A program made the position numbers and the translations under genes. The notes under the pieces were generated by a model that saw nothing but the letters and a program-made list of their open reading frames with translations, made no database searches and was not told the DNA's origin. Positions 1 to 9,538 of a stretch of DNA of 64,000 bases are shown one piece after another. How positions within the stretch are numbered: the stretch's first letter is position 1; the number at the start of each line of letters is the position of its first letter. Origin of the DNA: Cedecea sp000277545 (lineage in GTDB: Bacteria > Pseudomonadota > Gammaproteobacteria > Enterobacterales > Enterobacteriaceae); assembly GCA_050847315.1 (NCBI GenBank), contig CP193791.1. One strand, given 5' to 3'.

Positions 1-1700
1 CGTTTAACGGCCCAATCGGTGCCGCTCGTGTGGGTTACATCAATGACCAGTACGTGCTGAACCCGACCGCTGAAGAACTGAAAACCAGCAAGCTGGATCT
101 GGTTGTTGCCGGTACCGAAAGCGCAGTGCTGATGGTTGAATCCGAAGCTGAACTGCTGAGCGAAGACCAGATGCTGGGTGCCGTTGTCTTCGGTCACGAT
201 CAGCAGCAGGTTGTTATCAAAGAAATCAACGCGCTGGTTGCCGAAGCCGGCAAACCACGTTGGGACTGGCAGCCTGAAGCGGTAAACGAAGCGCTGAATG
301 CGCGCGTTGCCGCACTGGCTGAATCCCGTCTGAGCGATGCTTACCGCATCACTGAGAAGCAAGAGCGTTATGCACAGGTTGACGTCATCAAAGCTGACGT
401 TATCGCGACGCTGACCGCAGAAGACGAATCTCTGGATGCCGCTGAACTGTCTGACATTCTGCACGCTATCGAGAAAAACGTTGTTCGTAGCCGTATCCTG
501 GCTGGTGAACTGCGCATCGATGGCCGCGAAAAAGACATGATTCGTGGTCTGGACGTGCGTACTGGTGTTCTGCCGCGCACTCACGGTTCTGCACTGTTCA
601 CTCGTGGTGAAACTCAGGCGCTGGTTACCGCCACGCTGGGTACTGCACGTGACGCACAGACGCTGGACGAGCTGATGGGCGAGCGCACTGACAGCTTCCT
701 GTTCCACTACAACTTCCCTCCGTACTCCGTAGGCGAGACCGGGATGGTAGGTTCGCCTAAGCGTCGTGAAATTGGTCACGGCCGTCTGGCGAAGCGTGGC
801 GTTCTGGCCGTTATGCCAGAAGCTGACAAATTCCCGTACACCGTTCGTGTGGTTTCTGAAATCACCGAATCTAACGGTTCTTCTTCCATGGCCTCTGTGT
901 GCGGTGCATCTCTGGCACTGATGGACGCTGGTGTGCCAATCAAAGCCGCCGTTGCGGGCATCGCGATGGGCCTGGTGAAAGAAGGCGACAACTTTGTTGT
1001 TCTGTCCGACATTCTGGGTGACGAAGATCACCTGGGTGACATGGACTTCAAAGTAGCCGGTAGCCGTGAAGGTATCTCTGCGCTGCAGATGGATATCAAA
1101 ATCGAAGGTATCACCCGCGAAATCATGCAGGTGGCTCTGAACCAGGCTAAGGGTGCGCGTCTGCACATTCTGGGCGTGATGGAGCAGGCTATCGACGCAC
1201 CGCGTGGCGATATTTCTGAGTTCGCACCACGTATTCACACCATTAAAATCAACCCAGACAAGATCAAAGACGTGATCGGTAAGGGTGGGGCTGTGATTCG
1301 TGCGCTGACTGAAGAAACCGGCACCACCATCGAAATCGAAGATGACGGTACCGTTAAAATCGCAGCGACCGACGGCGACAAAGCGAAACACGCTATCCGT
1401 CGTATCGAAGAGATCACCGCGGAAATCGAAGTGGGCCGTATCTATAACGGTAAAGTCACTCGTATCGTTGATTTCGGTGCGTTTGTTGCTATCGGCGGCG
1501 GTAAAGAAGGTCTGGTTCACATCTCTCAAATCGCCGACAAGCGCGTAGAGAAAGTGACTGACTATCTGCAGATGGGTCAGGAAGTTCCGGTGAAAGTACT
1601 GGAAGTTGACCGTCAGGGCCGCGTCCGTTTAAGCATTAAAGAAGCAACCGAGCAGTCTCCGGCAGAAGGTGCAGCACCAGCCGCGCCAGAAGCTGAGTAA
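1..1700 (+). CDS. pnp: Polynucleotide phosphorylase, 3' part (5' end outside window)
   Basis: Phosphorolytic 3'-5' exoribonuclease and RNA-degradosome component; about 566 C-terminal residues of an enzyme that is about 711 long in E. coli. The reading frame is open from base 3 and the window edge cuts it, so the GTG at 30 is not a start. The second RNase PH core is complete: the phosphate/active-site serines lie in SNGSSSMAS (about 870-895), and the metal-binding acidic stretch DEDHLGDMDF is at about 1021-1050. A KH domain with IGKGGAVIRAL follows near 1275, and an S1 domain starts near 1430 (GRIYNGKVTRIVDFGAFV). A hairpin follows the stop, then nlpI. In E. coli pnp is co-transcribed with rpsO and autoregulated through its leader, which is not in view. 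Confidence 0.98.
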   Translation, partial: FNGPIGAARVGYINDQYVLNPTAEELKTSKLDLVVAGTESAVLMVESEAELLSEDQMLGAVVFGHDQQQVVIKEINALVAEAGKPRWDWQPEAVNEALNARVAALAESRLSDAYRITEKQERYAQVDVIKADVIATLTAEDESLDAAELSDILHAIEKNVVRSRILAGELRIDGREKDMIRGLDVRTGVLPRTHGSALFTRGETQALVTATLGTARDAQTLDELMGERTDSFLFHYNFPPYSVGETGMVGSPKRREIGHGRLAKRGVLAVMPEADKFPYTVRVVSEITESNGSSSMASVCGASLALMDAGVPIKAAVAGIAMGLVKEGDNFVVLSDILGDEDHLGDMDFKVAGSREGISALQMDIKIEGITREIMQVALNQAKGARLHILGVMEQAIDAPRGDISEFAPRIHTIKINPDKIKDVIGKGGAVIRALTEETGTTIEIEDDGTVKIAATDGDKAKHAIRRIEEITAEIEVGRIYNGKVTRIVDFGAFVAIGGGKEGLVHISQIADKRVEKVTDYLQMGQEVPVKVLEVDRQGRVRLSIKEATEQSPAEGAAPAAPEAE

Positions 1701-1713
1701 GGTTTGCCAATTA

Positions 1714-1739
1714 AGCTCTCCATGGTGACATGGAGAGCT
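1714..1739 (+). terminator. Hairpin between pnp and nlpI
   Basis: Perfect 11-bp inverted repeat (AGCTCTCCATG / CATGGAGAGCT) with a GTGA loop, 13 bases after the pnp stop. The U-tract after it is short (GTTTG), so it may act as an RNA-end stabiliser or partial terminator rather than a full stop. Confidence 0.65.
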
Positions 1740-1817
1740 GTTTGTTACGGGACAGGATGTCTCGTTTGCAGCCGGGGGACAGGACGTTCATCCATTTGTT
1801 GTCTTCGGGAGTAGGAA

Positions 1818-2702
1818 ATGAAGCCTTTTTTGCGCTGGTGTTTCGTTGCGACAGCTATCACGCTGGCCGGATGCAGCAACTCTGCCTGGCGTAAGAACGA
1901 AGTATTAGCGGTGCCATTGCAGCCTACGCTGCAGCAGGAAGTGATTCTGGCACGCATGGAACAAATACTTGCCAGTCGGGCTTTAACCGATGACGAACGC
2001 GCACAGCTTTTATATGAGCGCGGAGTGTTGTATGATAGCCTCGGTCTGAGGGCTCTGGCGCGGAATGATTTTTCACAAGCGCTGGCCATCCGTCCCGATA
2101 TGCCTGAAGTATTCAATTACTTAGGCATTTATTTAACGCAGGCAGGCAATTTTGATGCTGCCTATGAAGCGTTTGATTCTGTACTTGAGCTTGATCCAAC
2201 TTACAACTACGCGCACTTAAATCGCGGTATCGCCCTCTATTACGGTGGTCGTTATCGTTTAGCGCAAGATGATCTGCTGGCGTTTTATCAAGACGATCCC
2301 AACGATCCTTTCCGTAGCCTGTGGCTCTATATTGCTGAACGCAATTTGGACGAAAAACAGGCCAAAGTGGCGCTACAACAGCGTCTCGAGAAATCGGATA
2401 GAGAGCAATGGGGATGGAATATTGTCGAGTTCTACCTGGGCAACATTAGCGAAAAAGAGCTAATGGAACGCCTCAAGGCGGACGCAACGGATAACACCTC
2501 GCTCGCTGAGCATCTCAGTGAAACCAACTTCTATTTAGGTAAGTACTACCTAAGTCTGGGGGATAAGGACAGCGCCAAGGCACTGTTCAAGTTAGCGGTT
2601 GCTAACAACGTACACAACTACGTTGAGCATCGTTATGCATTGTTGGAATTAGCGCTCTTGGGCCAGGAGCAAGACGACCTGGCAGAATCGGACCAGCAAT
2701 AG
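1818..2702 (+). CDS. nlpI: Lipoprotein NlpI, TPR adaptor for peptidoglycan hydrolases
   Basis: Outer-membrane lipoprotein of 294 residues, the same length as E. coli NlpI. The N-terminus is a lipoprotein signal with lipobox LAGC (Cys19). The rest is alpha-helical tetratricopeptide repeats, readable as YNYLGIYLTQAGNFDAAYEAF and then YAHLNRGIALYYGGRYRLA. In E. coli it delivers the endopeptidase MepS to the protease Prc and scaffolds cell-wall hydrolases. It lies downstream of pnp, as in E. coli, and is followed by deaD. The ATG is preceded by GGGAGTAGGAA. Confidence 0.97.
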   Translation: MKPFLRWCFVATAITLAGCSNSAWRKNEVLAVPLQPTLQQEVILARMEQILASRALTDDERAQLLYERGVLYDSLGLRALARNDFSQALAIRPDMPEVFNYLGIYLTQAGNFDAAYEAFDSVLELDPTYNYAHLNRGIALYYGGRYRLAQDDLLAFYQDDPNDPFRSLWLYIAERNLDEKQAKVALQQRLEKSDREQWGWNIVEFYLGNISEKELMERLKADATDNTSLAEHLSETNFYLGKYYLSLGDKDSAKALFKLAVANNVHNYVEHRYALLELALLGQEQDDLAESDQQ

Positions 2703-2812
2703 CTGACGAACAACGATCGTCCCATAAACTTTTTAACTAAAGTCATCACCTTCACGGGTGAGGGCGTTTTTGTTCGTTAATCAATCAAATTTGAGCCGGT
2801 TCACACTTTTCA

Positions 2813-2890
2813 ATGAAAATTGCAGATCAATTTCACGATGAGTTACGTAGACTGGCCGCCATCAACGAGGCACATGTACTACATGACTGA
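2813..2890 (+). CDS. yrbN: YrbN-type 25-residue leader ORF overlapping deaD
   Basis: A short ORF of 25 codons beginning MKIADQFHDELRRLAAIN, which matches what I recall of the E. coli small protein YrbN immediately upstream of deaD. Its TGA (2888-2890) overlaps the chosen deaD ATG (2883) by eight bases, an arrangement typical of translational coupling. Function is unknown. It could be a regulatory leader peptide for the cold-shock-induced deaD mRNA. Confidence 0.7.
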   Translation: MKIADQFHDELRRLAAINEAHVLHD

Positions 2891-4811
2891 TATCATCGAA
2901 ACCACTTTTTCTGATCTGGGGCTGCACGCCTCCATCATTCAGGCCCTGAACGATCTGGGCTACGAAAAGCCATCACCCATTCAGGCTGAGTGTATCCCAC
3001 ACCTGCTGAATGGCCGCGACGTTCTGGGTATGGCCCAGACCGGTAGTGGTAAAACCGCAGCGTTCTCTCTGCCGCTGCTGAACAACCTCGATCCTGAGCT
3101 GAAAGCACCGCAAATCCTGGTGCTGGCCCCGACCCGCGAACTGGCGGTTCAGGTTGCTGAAGCCATGACGGATTTCTCTAAACACATGCACGGCGTGAAC
3201 GTTGTTGCCCTTTACGGCGGTCAGCGTTATGACGTGCAGCTGCGCGCTCTGCGTCAGGGACCACAGATTGTTGTGGGTACCCCAGGGCGTCTGCTTGACC
3301 ACCTGAAACGCGGCACTCTGAACCTGTCCGGCCTGAAAGGTCTGGTCCTGGACGAAGCAGACGAAATGCTGCGTATGGGCTTCATCGAAGACGTTGAAAC
3401 CATCATGGCGCAGATCCCGGCTGAACATCAGACCGCGCTGTTCTCTGCCACCATGCCGGAAGCGATTCGTCGTATTACCCGTCGCTTCATGAAAGATCCT
3501 CAGGAAGTGCGCATTCAATCCAGCGTGACTACTCGCCCGGACATCAGCCAGAGCTTCTGGTCTGTTTATGGCATGCGTAAAAACGAAGCGTTGGTTCGTT
3601 TCCTGGAAGCAGAAGACTTTGATGCGGCGATTATCTTCGTTCGTACCAAAAACGCGACTCTGGAAGTGGCTGAAGCGCTGGAGCGTAGCGGTTATAACAG
3701 CGCCGCGCTGAACGGTGACATGAACCAGGCGCTGCGTGAGCAGACCCTAGAGCGCCTGAAAGATGGTCGTCTGGATATCCTGATCGCCACCGACGTTGCG
3801 GCCCGTGGCCTGGACGTGGAGCGTATCAGCCTGGTTGTTAACTACGACATCCCGATGGACTCCGAGTCTTACGTTCACCGTATCGGCCGTACCGGTCGTG
3901 CTGGCCGTGCTGGCCGTGCGCTGCTGTTCGTTGAGAACCGCGAGCGTCGCCTGCTGCGCAACATCGAACGCACCATGAAGCTGACGATTCCTGAAGTAGA
4001 ACTGCCAAACGCAGATCTGCTGGGTGAGCGTCGTCTGGCTAAATTCGCCGCTAAAGTTCAGCAGCAGCTGGAAAGCAGCGATCTGGATCTGTACCGTGGC
4101 CTGCTGGCAAAAATTCAGCCTTCCGCTGAAGAAGAGCTGGACATCGAAACGCTGGCTGCAGCATTGCTGAAAATGGCTCAGGGTGAACGTCCTCTGATCC
4201 TGCCACCAGATGCACCGATGCGCCCACGTCGCGAATTCAAAGAGCGTGACGATCGCTTCGAACGTCGCGGCGACCGTAATGACCGTGGCCCACGTGGCGA
4301 CCGTCCAGAGCGTGGTGGTGAAGATCGTCCGCGTCGCGAACGTCGTGATGCTGGCGATATGGAACTGTACCGCATTGAAGTGGGCCGTGATGATGGTGTT
4401 GAAGTGCGTCACATCGTTGGCGCTATCGCTAACGAAGGCGACATCAGCAGCCGTTACATCGGTAACATCAAGCTGTTCGGGACCCACTCCACCATCGAGC
4501 TGCCGAAAGGCATGCCGGGTGAAGTTCTGCAGCACTTTACCCGCACTCGTATTCTGAACAAGCCGATGAATATGCAACTGCTGGGTGACGCGCAGCCTCG
4601 TCCAGAGCGCAGTGGCGAACGCCGCGGCGGTCGTGACGGCGGTGGCCGTGGCTTCGGCGGCGAGCGTCGTGAAGGCGGTCGAGGCCCACGTCGCGAAGGC
4701 GCTGGTGCCGGTGCTGGCCGTAGCTTCAGCGGTGAACGCCGTGAAGGTGGCCGTGGCCCGCGTCGCGAAGACGGAGCTGCAACCGCACGCCGTCGTTTCG
4801 GTGATGCATAA
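2883..4811 (+). CDS. deaD: Cold-shock DEAD-box RNA helicase DeaD (CsdA)
   Basis: ATP-dependent RNA helicase used in ribosome assembly and mRNA decay at low temperature. From the ATG at 2883 it is 642 residues; E. coli DeaD is about 629. Visible motifs: AQTGSGKT (51-58), PTREL, DEAD (157-160), SAT (188-190) and HRIGRTGRAGR. A DbpA-type RNA-binding domain follows (LYRIEVGRDDGVEVRHIVG). The tail is a basic RGG-rich low-complexity segment with repeats of the type GERREGGRGPRRE, slightly longer than in E. coli. The start was chosen by homology (MTDIIETTFSDLGL against E. coli MAEFETTFADLGL). The frame stays open upstream with ATGs at 2838 and 2874, and older annotations of relatives use such an upstream start. 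It overlaps yrbN. Confidence 0.96.
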   Translation: MTDIIETTFSDLGLHASIIQALNDLGYEKPSPIQAECIPHLLNGRDVLGMAQTGSGKTAAFSLPLLNNLDPELKAPQILVLAPTRELAVQVAEAMTDFSKHMHGVNVVALYGGQRYDVQLRALRQGPQIVVGTPGRLLDHLKRGTLNLSGLKGLVLDEADEMLRMGFIEDVETIMAQIPAEHQTALFSATMPEAIRRITRRFMKDPQEVRIQSSVTTRPDISQSFWSVYGMRKNEALVRFLEAEDFDAAIIFVRTKNATLEVAEALERSGYNSAALNGDMNQALREQTLERLKDGRLDILIATDVAARGLDVERISLVVNYDIPMDSESYVHRIGRTGRAGRAGRALLFVENRERRLLRNIERTMKLTIPEVELPNADLLGERRLAKFAAKVQQQLESSDLDLYRGLLAKIQPSAEEELDIETLAAALLKMAQGERPLILPPDAPMRPRREFKERDDRFERRGDRNDRGPRGDRPERGGEDRPRRERRDAGDMELYRIEVGRDDGVEVRHIVGAIANEGDISSRYIGNIKLFGTHSTIELPKGMPGEVLQHFTRTRILNKPMNMQLLGDAQPRPERSGERRGGRDGGGRGFGGERREGGRGPRREGAGAGAGRSFSGERREGGRGPRREDGAATARRRFGDA

Positions 4812-4857
4812 TTGACCTATAATCTGCCGTATTATTTTTAAACGGCAGTGATAAAAG

Positions 4858-4885
4858 CCCCGGTTATTGCAATCGGGGTTTTTTT
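4858..4885 (+). terminator. Intrinsic terminator of deaD
   Basis: GC-rich stem CCCCG ... CGGGG around TTATTGCAAT, followed by seven T residues. A second hairpin (CTGCCGT ... ACGGCAG, 4824-4848) lies just upstream. Confidence 0.85.
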
Positions 4886-4894
4886 ATCCCTTTT

Positions 4895-4914
4895 GTACTC
4901 ATGTACTGGTACAA
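4895..4914 (+). promoter_or_regulatory. Probable TrpR operator of mtr
   Basis: The 20-base element GTACTCATGTACTGGTACAA differs at two positions from the E. coli mtr operator as I remember it, and it sits 50-70 bases before the mtr start. TrpR with tryptophan represses mtr in E. coli; here that is inferred from the site. I saw no clear TyrR box. Confidence 0.6.
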
Positions 4915-4963
4915 TGAACCGCATAAGACAATTTCGTCGTGCTCAGTTTTTCAGGGATTCGAT

Positions 4964-6208
4964 ATGACAACGTTAACCGCCCCCGGCACAAAGCCTTCAT
5001 TAATTGGCGGGGTGATGATCATCGGTGGGACAATCATTGGTGCAGGGATGTTTTCGCTCCCGGTGGTGATGTCGGGGGCCTGGTTCTTTTGGTCGCTGGC
5101 TGCGCTGGTCTTCACCTGGTTCTGCATGCTGCATTCCGGGCTGATGATCCTGGAGGCGAACCTGAACTACCGCATCGGCTCCAGCTTCGACACTATCACT
5201 AAAGATCTGCTGGGGCGCGGCTGGAACGCGATCAACGGCCTGTCGATTGCGTTTGTGCTTTATATCCTGACTTACGCCTATATTTCTGCCAGCGGCTCCA
5301 TCCTGCATCATACGTTTTCAGAGATGTCGCTGGACGTGCCGGCTCGTCTGGCGGGGCTGGCTTTTGCGCTGGCTGTGGCGTTTATCGTCTGGCTGAGTAC
5401 CAAAGCGGTTAGCCGCATGACGGCCATTGTGCTTGGTGCGAAAGTCATCACTTTCTTCCTGACCTTCGGCAGCCTGCTTGGGCACGTCACGCCAGTAACG
5501 CTATTTAACGTGGCGGAGAGCAATGCCTCCTACACGCCCTATTTATTAATGACGCTGCCGTTCTGCCTGGCCTCTTTTGGCTATCACGGCAATGTACCTA
5601 GCCTGATGAAGTATTACGGCAAAGATCCTCGCACCATTATTCGCTGCCTGGTTTACGGCACGCTGATGGCGTTGGGGCTGTATACCATCTGGCTGCTGGG
5701 AACGATGGGGAATATTCCACGCCCTGAGTTTATTGGCATCGCGGAGAAGGGCGGCAACATTGACGTGCTGGTGCAGGCGCTGAGCGGCGTGCTCAACAGC
5801 CGAAGCCTGGATTTGTTACTGGTGGTGTTCTCGAACTTTGCGGTGGCGAGCTCATTCCTCGGCGTCACGCTGGGGTTGTTCGATTACCTTGCGGATCTGT
5901 TTGGGTTTGACGATTCCTCACTGGGGCGTTTGAAAACGGCGCTGCTGACTTTCGTCCCGCCGATTGTCGGCGGCCTGCTGTGGCCGAATGGCTTCCTGTA
6001 TGCGATTGGCTATGCGGGACTGGCGGCGACTATCTGGGCGGCCATTGTCCCTGCGCTGCTGGCGAGAAAATCACGTAAACGCTTTGGCAGCCCGAAATTC
6101 CGCGTCTGGGGTGGCAAGCCGATGATCGTCCTGATTCTGATCTTTGGCGTGGGCAATGCGCTGGTACACATCTTGTCTACCTTCGACGTCCTGCCGGTCT
6201 ATAAGTAA
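4964..6208 (+). CDS. mtr: Tryptophan-specific permease Mtr
   Basis: Inner-membrane proton symporter for tryptophan, 414 residues, of the hydroxy/aromatic amino-acid permease (HAAAP) family. It is hydrophobic throughout, about 11 membrane helices, and begins with the family signature GGTIIGAGMFSLPVVMSGAW. Residue-level agreement with E. coli Mtr is very high. The ATG at 4964 is used because the E. coli start aligns there (MTTLTAP) and CAGGG precedes it. The longer frame from 4901 would begin inside the probable operator. Monocistronic between two hairpins. Confidence 0.97.
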   Translation: MTTLTAPGTKPSLIGGVMIIGGTIIGAGMFSLPVVMSGAWFFWSLAALVFTWFCMLHSGLMILEANLNYRIGSSFDTITKDLLGRGWNAINGLSIAFVLYILTYAYISASGSILHHTFSEMSLDVPARLAGLAFALAVAFIVWLSTKAVSRMTAIVLGAKVITFFLTFGSLLGHVTPVTLFNVAESNASYTPYLLMTLPFCLASFGYHGNVPSLMKYYGKDPRTIIRCLVYGTLMALGLYTIWLLGTMGNIPRPEFIGIAEKGGNIDVLVQALSGVLNSRSLDLLLVVFSNFAVASSFLGVTLGLFDYLADLFGFDDSSLGRLKTALLTFVPPIVGGLLWPNGFLYAIGYAGLAATIWAAIVPALLARKSRKRFGSPKFRVWGGKPMIVLILIFGVGNALVHILSTFDVLPVYK

Positions 6209-6216
6209 ATGCTAAC

Positions 6217-6240
6217 GGGCCCTCCGAGCTGAGAGGGCCC
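6217..6240. terminator. Convergent hairpin between mtr and yhbW
   Basis: Perfect 8-bp stem GGGCCCTC / GAGGGCCC with an 8-base loop in the gap between the convergent genes. No strong T-run on either side, so termination strength is uncertain. Confidence 0.6.
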
Positions 6241-6249
6241 CACACCACG

Positions 6250-7257
6250 TTAGCCTAAAAGCTCTTCTTTCACCTGCATGGCCAAATCGAACGAATGTAA
6301 GCGCGCCTGGTGATCGAAAATCTGGCCGTTAACCATAATTTCATCCGCTTCAGTTTCGCGCAGAACGGACTCCAGGCCGTGGCGCACCTTCGCTTTATCC
6401 CCCACCAGAGACATGCTCAGTGCCTGCTGAACCCCATATTGCTCAGAGGCAGACCAAAGCTGGTGCATATTCTCCACCGGTGGCGGAAGCTGCCCGGTTT
6501 CACCGCGACGGAGGCGAACAAAAGCCTGCTGCATGGAAGTAAACAGGAACTCGGCATCGCGGGTGCTGTCTGCCGCCACGATATTGATGCAGACCATCGC
6601 GTAAGGTTTTGCCAGCCGCTCGGACGGCTTGAAGTTTTCACGGTAGAGCTGCAGCGCCCGGAACAGCATATCTGGCGCAAAGTGCGAGGCAAAAGCAAAC
6701 GGCAGGCCCAGCTGTGCCGCCAGTTGAGCGCCGTACAGGCTGGAGCCTAATAGCCAGACCGGTACCTTTTCGCCATAACCCGGCACGGGGCGTACATGCG
6801 GGTTCGGATCGCGGGCATCAAACCAGTCCACCAGCTCAGCAACATCCCGGGGGAAGTTATCCACGTCGCCGCTCATATGGCGTCGCAGCGCCCTCATGGT
6901 CGGCTGATCGCTGCCCGGCGCACGACCAAGTCCGAGATCGATACGCCCCGGATAAAGCGCATTGAGGGTACCGAACTGCTCGGCAATCACCAGCGGGGAA
7001 TGGTTCGGCAGCATCACGCCGCCGGAACCTAAATGCAGCGTGGTGGTATTCGCGGCCAGGTAACCAATCAGCACCGAGGTTGCCGCGCTGGCAATACCGA
7101 CCATATTGTGATGTTCCGCCAGCCAGTAGCGGTGGTAGCCGCGTTTTTCGGCCAGCCGGGCGAGATCCAGAGAGTGGGAAAAAGCCTCCTGCGCCGAGGA
7201 GCCTTGAGGGATCGGCGCTAAATCCAGCACCGAGAAAGCAACATTTTTGTCAGTCAT
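6250..7257 (-). CDS. yhbW: Luciferase-like flavin monooxygenase YhbW
   Basis: 335-residue member of the bacterial luciferase-like (LLM) superfamily, whose members use reduced flavin and oxygen. The start region SVLDLAPIPQGSS and the LAEHHNM and LGLGRAPGSDQ motifs match E. coli YhbW. The substrate is unknown in E. coli too. It lies between mtr (convergent) and ubiV (same strand, 143 bases upstream), so it probably has its own promoter. Confidence 0.92.
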   Translation of the reverse strand: MTDKNVAFSVLDLAPIPQGSSAQEAFSHSLDLARLAEKRGYHRYWLAEHHNMVGIASAATSVLIGYLAANTTTLHLGSGGVMLPNHSPLVIAEQFGTLNALYPGRIDLGLGRAPGSDQPTMRALRRHMSGDVDNFPRDVAELVDWFDARDPNPHVRPVPGYGEKVPVWLLGSSLYGAQLAAQLGLPFAFASHFAPDMLFRALQLYRENFKPSERLAKPYAMVCINIVAADSTRDAEFLFTSMQQAFVRLRRGETGQLPPPVENMHQLWSASEQYGVQQALSMSLVGDKAKVRHGLESVLRETEADEIMVNGQIFDHQARLHSFDLAMQVKEELLG

Positions 7258-7400
7258 AACCGCTCACTTTAGTTACAGCGTAGTCATCAGATTGAAGGTC
7301 TTCTTCCAGCCTGGCGCAGGAATACCGCGCCGGCCAGAAAAGCTGCACTTTTAATAGTGCATTAAACGATGACCAAATTTGTTAACAAAGTGAGCTATTA

Positions 7401-8279
7401 TCAGGCCCGAAGCTCCAGCCCGGCGACGCGTCGCCAGTAGCCGTTACAGTCGCTGCGGTTGGCCAGCGGCAGCGGTGCGCTACCGTTCTCATTAGCGCGG
7501 AAGGCGTTCAAAATATCCAGCGTCCCTAAGCCCATGGGGGACAGCCGAACAATATCCACCAGCCCTTTCATCGACGTCAGCTCATTGCCGAGGTTATAGA
7601 CATAGCCGCTCATGGTCTGAATGCCGTTCAGCACAAAGACCTGCTGCTGCTCCTGAGAGCGCATATCCCGGCCATTGGGGTACTTAATGCAGCAAGTTTC
7701 GCATTCGTCCTTGGCGCGGTCTTCGGAGCGGGCGGTAAAGCAGCGGGCGGAATAAGCCAGCGGCAGATGGCCATAGCTCAGCACTTCCACTTCGAATTTG
7801 TCACGAATGCCGAGCTCATCGCACTGGTTGAGCATATTGGCTAACCAGTCGCGGGAAAGCTCGACCGGCATACACCAGCGCGTCATGCCCTGTTTTAATA
7901 ACAGGCGCAGCGTCACGGCGTTATAGCAGTTGAGCGCATGCCCGGCGACAAACGGCAGTTTGCGTTCGGCGGCCATATTCACGCTGCCGATATCATTGGC
8001 TTCAATCAGAAAGTCGCCGTTTTCTACATAGCGCTTCAGTTCCCCCAATTCTGACGGAGCCTGCACCAGCGCCAGCGTGGAAAGCACCACCTGCTTGCCC
8101 TGGCCTGCGAGCATTTTCGCCATATCCAGCCAGTCGCTAACTTTGGTTGCCCGGCGCTTGCTGCATACCGCTTCGCCCAGGTAAATCACATCGGCCCGGC
8201 TTTTCGCCGCGGCTTGATAAAACTTTTCCAGCGTCTCTTTTGGCCAATAGTAAAGCACCGGCCCTAATGAATATTTCAT
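7401..8279 (-). CDS. ubiV: UbiV, anaerobic ubiquinone hydroxylation factor (U32 family)
   Basis: 292 residues, formerly YhbV. With UbiU it forms the O2-independent hydroxylase complex that makes ubiquinone without oxygen; each subunit holds a 4Fe-4S cluster. The four cluster cysteines of E. coli UbiV are present at 39, 180, 193 and 197. Start at 8279 (MKYSLGPVLYYWPKE) by homology, with AGGGAAAAGC before it. It begins nine bases after the ubiU stop, so ubiUV is one operon. A longer frame from 8297 would overlap ubiU. Confidence 0.95.
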   Translation of the reverse strand: MKYSLGPVLYYWPKETLEKFYQAAAKSRADVIYLGEAVCSKRRATKVSDWLDMAKMLAGQGKQVVLSTLALVQAPSELGELKRYVENGDFLIEANDIGSVNMAAERKLPFVAGHALNCYNAVTLRLLLKQGMTRWCMPVELSRDWLANMLNQCDELGIRDKFEVEVLSYGHLPLAYSARCFTARSEDRAKDECETCCIKYPNGRDMRSQEQQQVFVLNGIQTMSGYVYNLGNELTSMKGLVDIVRLSPMGLGTLDILNAFRANENGSAPLPLANRSDCNGYWRRVAGLELRA

Positions 8280-8287
8280 GCTTTTCC

Positions 8288-9283
8288 CTACTGCCATTTG
8301 CGGTGATAGGCACCAAGCGTTGTTTGCGTGCCTTCGGCCATAGATCCCAGGGTCTCCATCCAGGTAGGTTGGGCCTGGTAGCCTTTGGGATCGGCCATAC
8401 AGCGATCGATAGCCTGGCGCCAGACTTTTGCCACCTGAGTCACATAAGCCGGACTGCGCTGGCGGCCCTCGATTTTCACCGACGCAATATTGGCGGCGAG
8501 CAGCTCCGGCAGCAGTTCGAGCGTGTTAAGGCTGGTGGGTTCTTCCAGCGCGTGGTAAGGCCTGTCGTCAACCAGATAACGCCCTTTGCAGAGGGTGGGA
8601 TAGCCCGCATTTTCGCCGTCTTGATAGCGGTCAATCAGCACGTCGTTGAGACGGGACTCCAGCCCCTGGGACGTCTGCTGCCAGCGCACAAAGCGAGCGG
8701 GAGAGCAGGCACCCACGGTATTGGGCGACTCGCCGGTAAGGTAAGACGAAAGATAGCAACGCCCTTCCGCCATAATGCACAGGCTGCCAAAAGCGAAGAC
8801 TTCCAGCGGCACCGGCGTGACGCGAGCGAGCTGTTTGACCTGATGAATAGAAAGCACGCGCGGGAGCACCACGCGGGCAACATCGAAGTGGCGATGATAA
8901 AACCGGATCGCTTCTTCATTGGTGGCCGAAGCCTGCACCGATACATGGCGCTCGATGTGTGGATAGCGCTCAGCGGCATATTCCAGCATGGCTAAATCTG
9001 CCAGGATCAGCGCATCGGCACCCAGTTGGGCGGCCATATCAACCGCCCGCTGCCAGCGGGAGTAGCCGTCCGGGTGGGCAAAAGTATTGATGGCAATATG
9101 CAGCTTACGGCCGCGAAGATGCACGTAGCTGACGGCTTCCTGCAGCTTTTTCTCGGTGAAATTAAGACCGGCAAAATGACGCGCATTGGTATCATCTTTC
9201 AGGCCGATGTACACCGCATCTGCACCGTTATCGATGGCCGCTTTCAACGCCGGAAGGTTTCCGGCCGGGCAAAGCAACTCCAT
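8288..9283 (-). CDS. ubiU: UbiU, anaerobic ubiquinone hydroxylation factor (U32 family)
   Basis: 331-residue U32-family protein (formerly YhbU), partner of UbiV in anaerobic ubiquinone synthesis. Cluster-ligand cysteines are at 169, 176, 193 and 232, the same positions as in E. coli UbiU. First gene of a two-gene operon, divergent from ubiT across a 255-base gap (9284-9538). In E. coli this region is under FNR control. I see isolated TTGAT half sites in the gap (about 9391 and 9466) but no convincing full FNR palindrome. Confidence 0.95.
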   Translation of the reverse strand: MELLCPAGNLPALKAAIDNGADAVYIGLKDDTNARHFAGLNFTEKKLQEAVSYVHLRGRKLHIAINTFAHPDGYSRWQRAVDMAAQLGADALILADLAMLEYAAERYPHIERHVSVQASATNEEAIRFYHRHFDVARVVLPRVLSIHQVKQLARVTPVPLEVFAFGSLCIMAEGRCYLSSYLTGESPNTVGACSPARFVRWQQTSQGLESRLNDVLIDRYQDGENAGYPTLCKGRYLVDDRPYHALEEPTSLNTLELLPELLAANIASVKIEGRQRSPAYVTQVAKVWRQAIDRCMADPKGYQAQPTWMETLGSMAEGTQTTLGAYHRKWQ

Positions 9284-9538
9284 ATTTTATCCTGAATCAT
9301 AGGGGGCATGAATACGTGCCCGCGCTGCACAGGGACGGGCAGCATAATTGTTAACGAACCGGAATTTTAGTTAACCTGTCGGCGACAATTTTTGATTTGG
9401 GGCAGAGAAAGGCGTATTGCTTAGTGTAGCCGCCGCCAATTCGGCCCCGCAGCAACCTGCGGAATTGTTGATTTGGCGCGCCATCGGGAATTGTCGTTAT
9501 GGCAAAATAGCGACAAATCTTTTAAAGGAGTTAAACCC

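Noticed and set aside
9284..9538. FNR site between ubiU and ubiT
   Set aside because: Only isolated TTGAT half sites without a matching ATCAA at the right spacing; not strong enough to list as a site.
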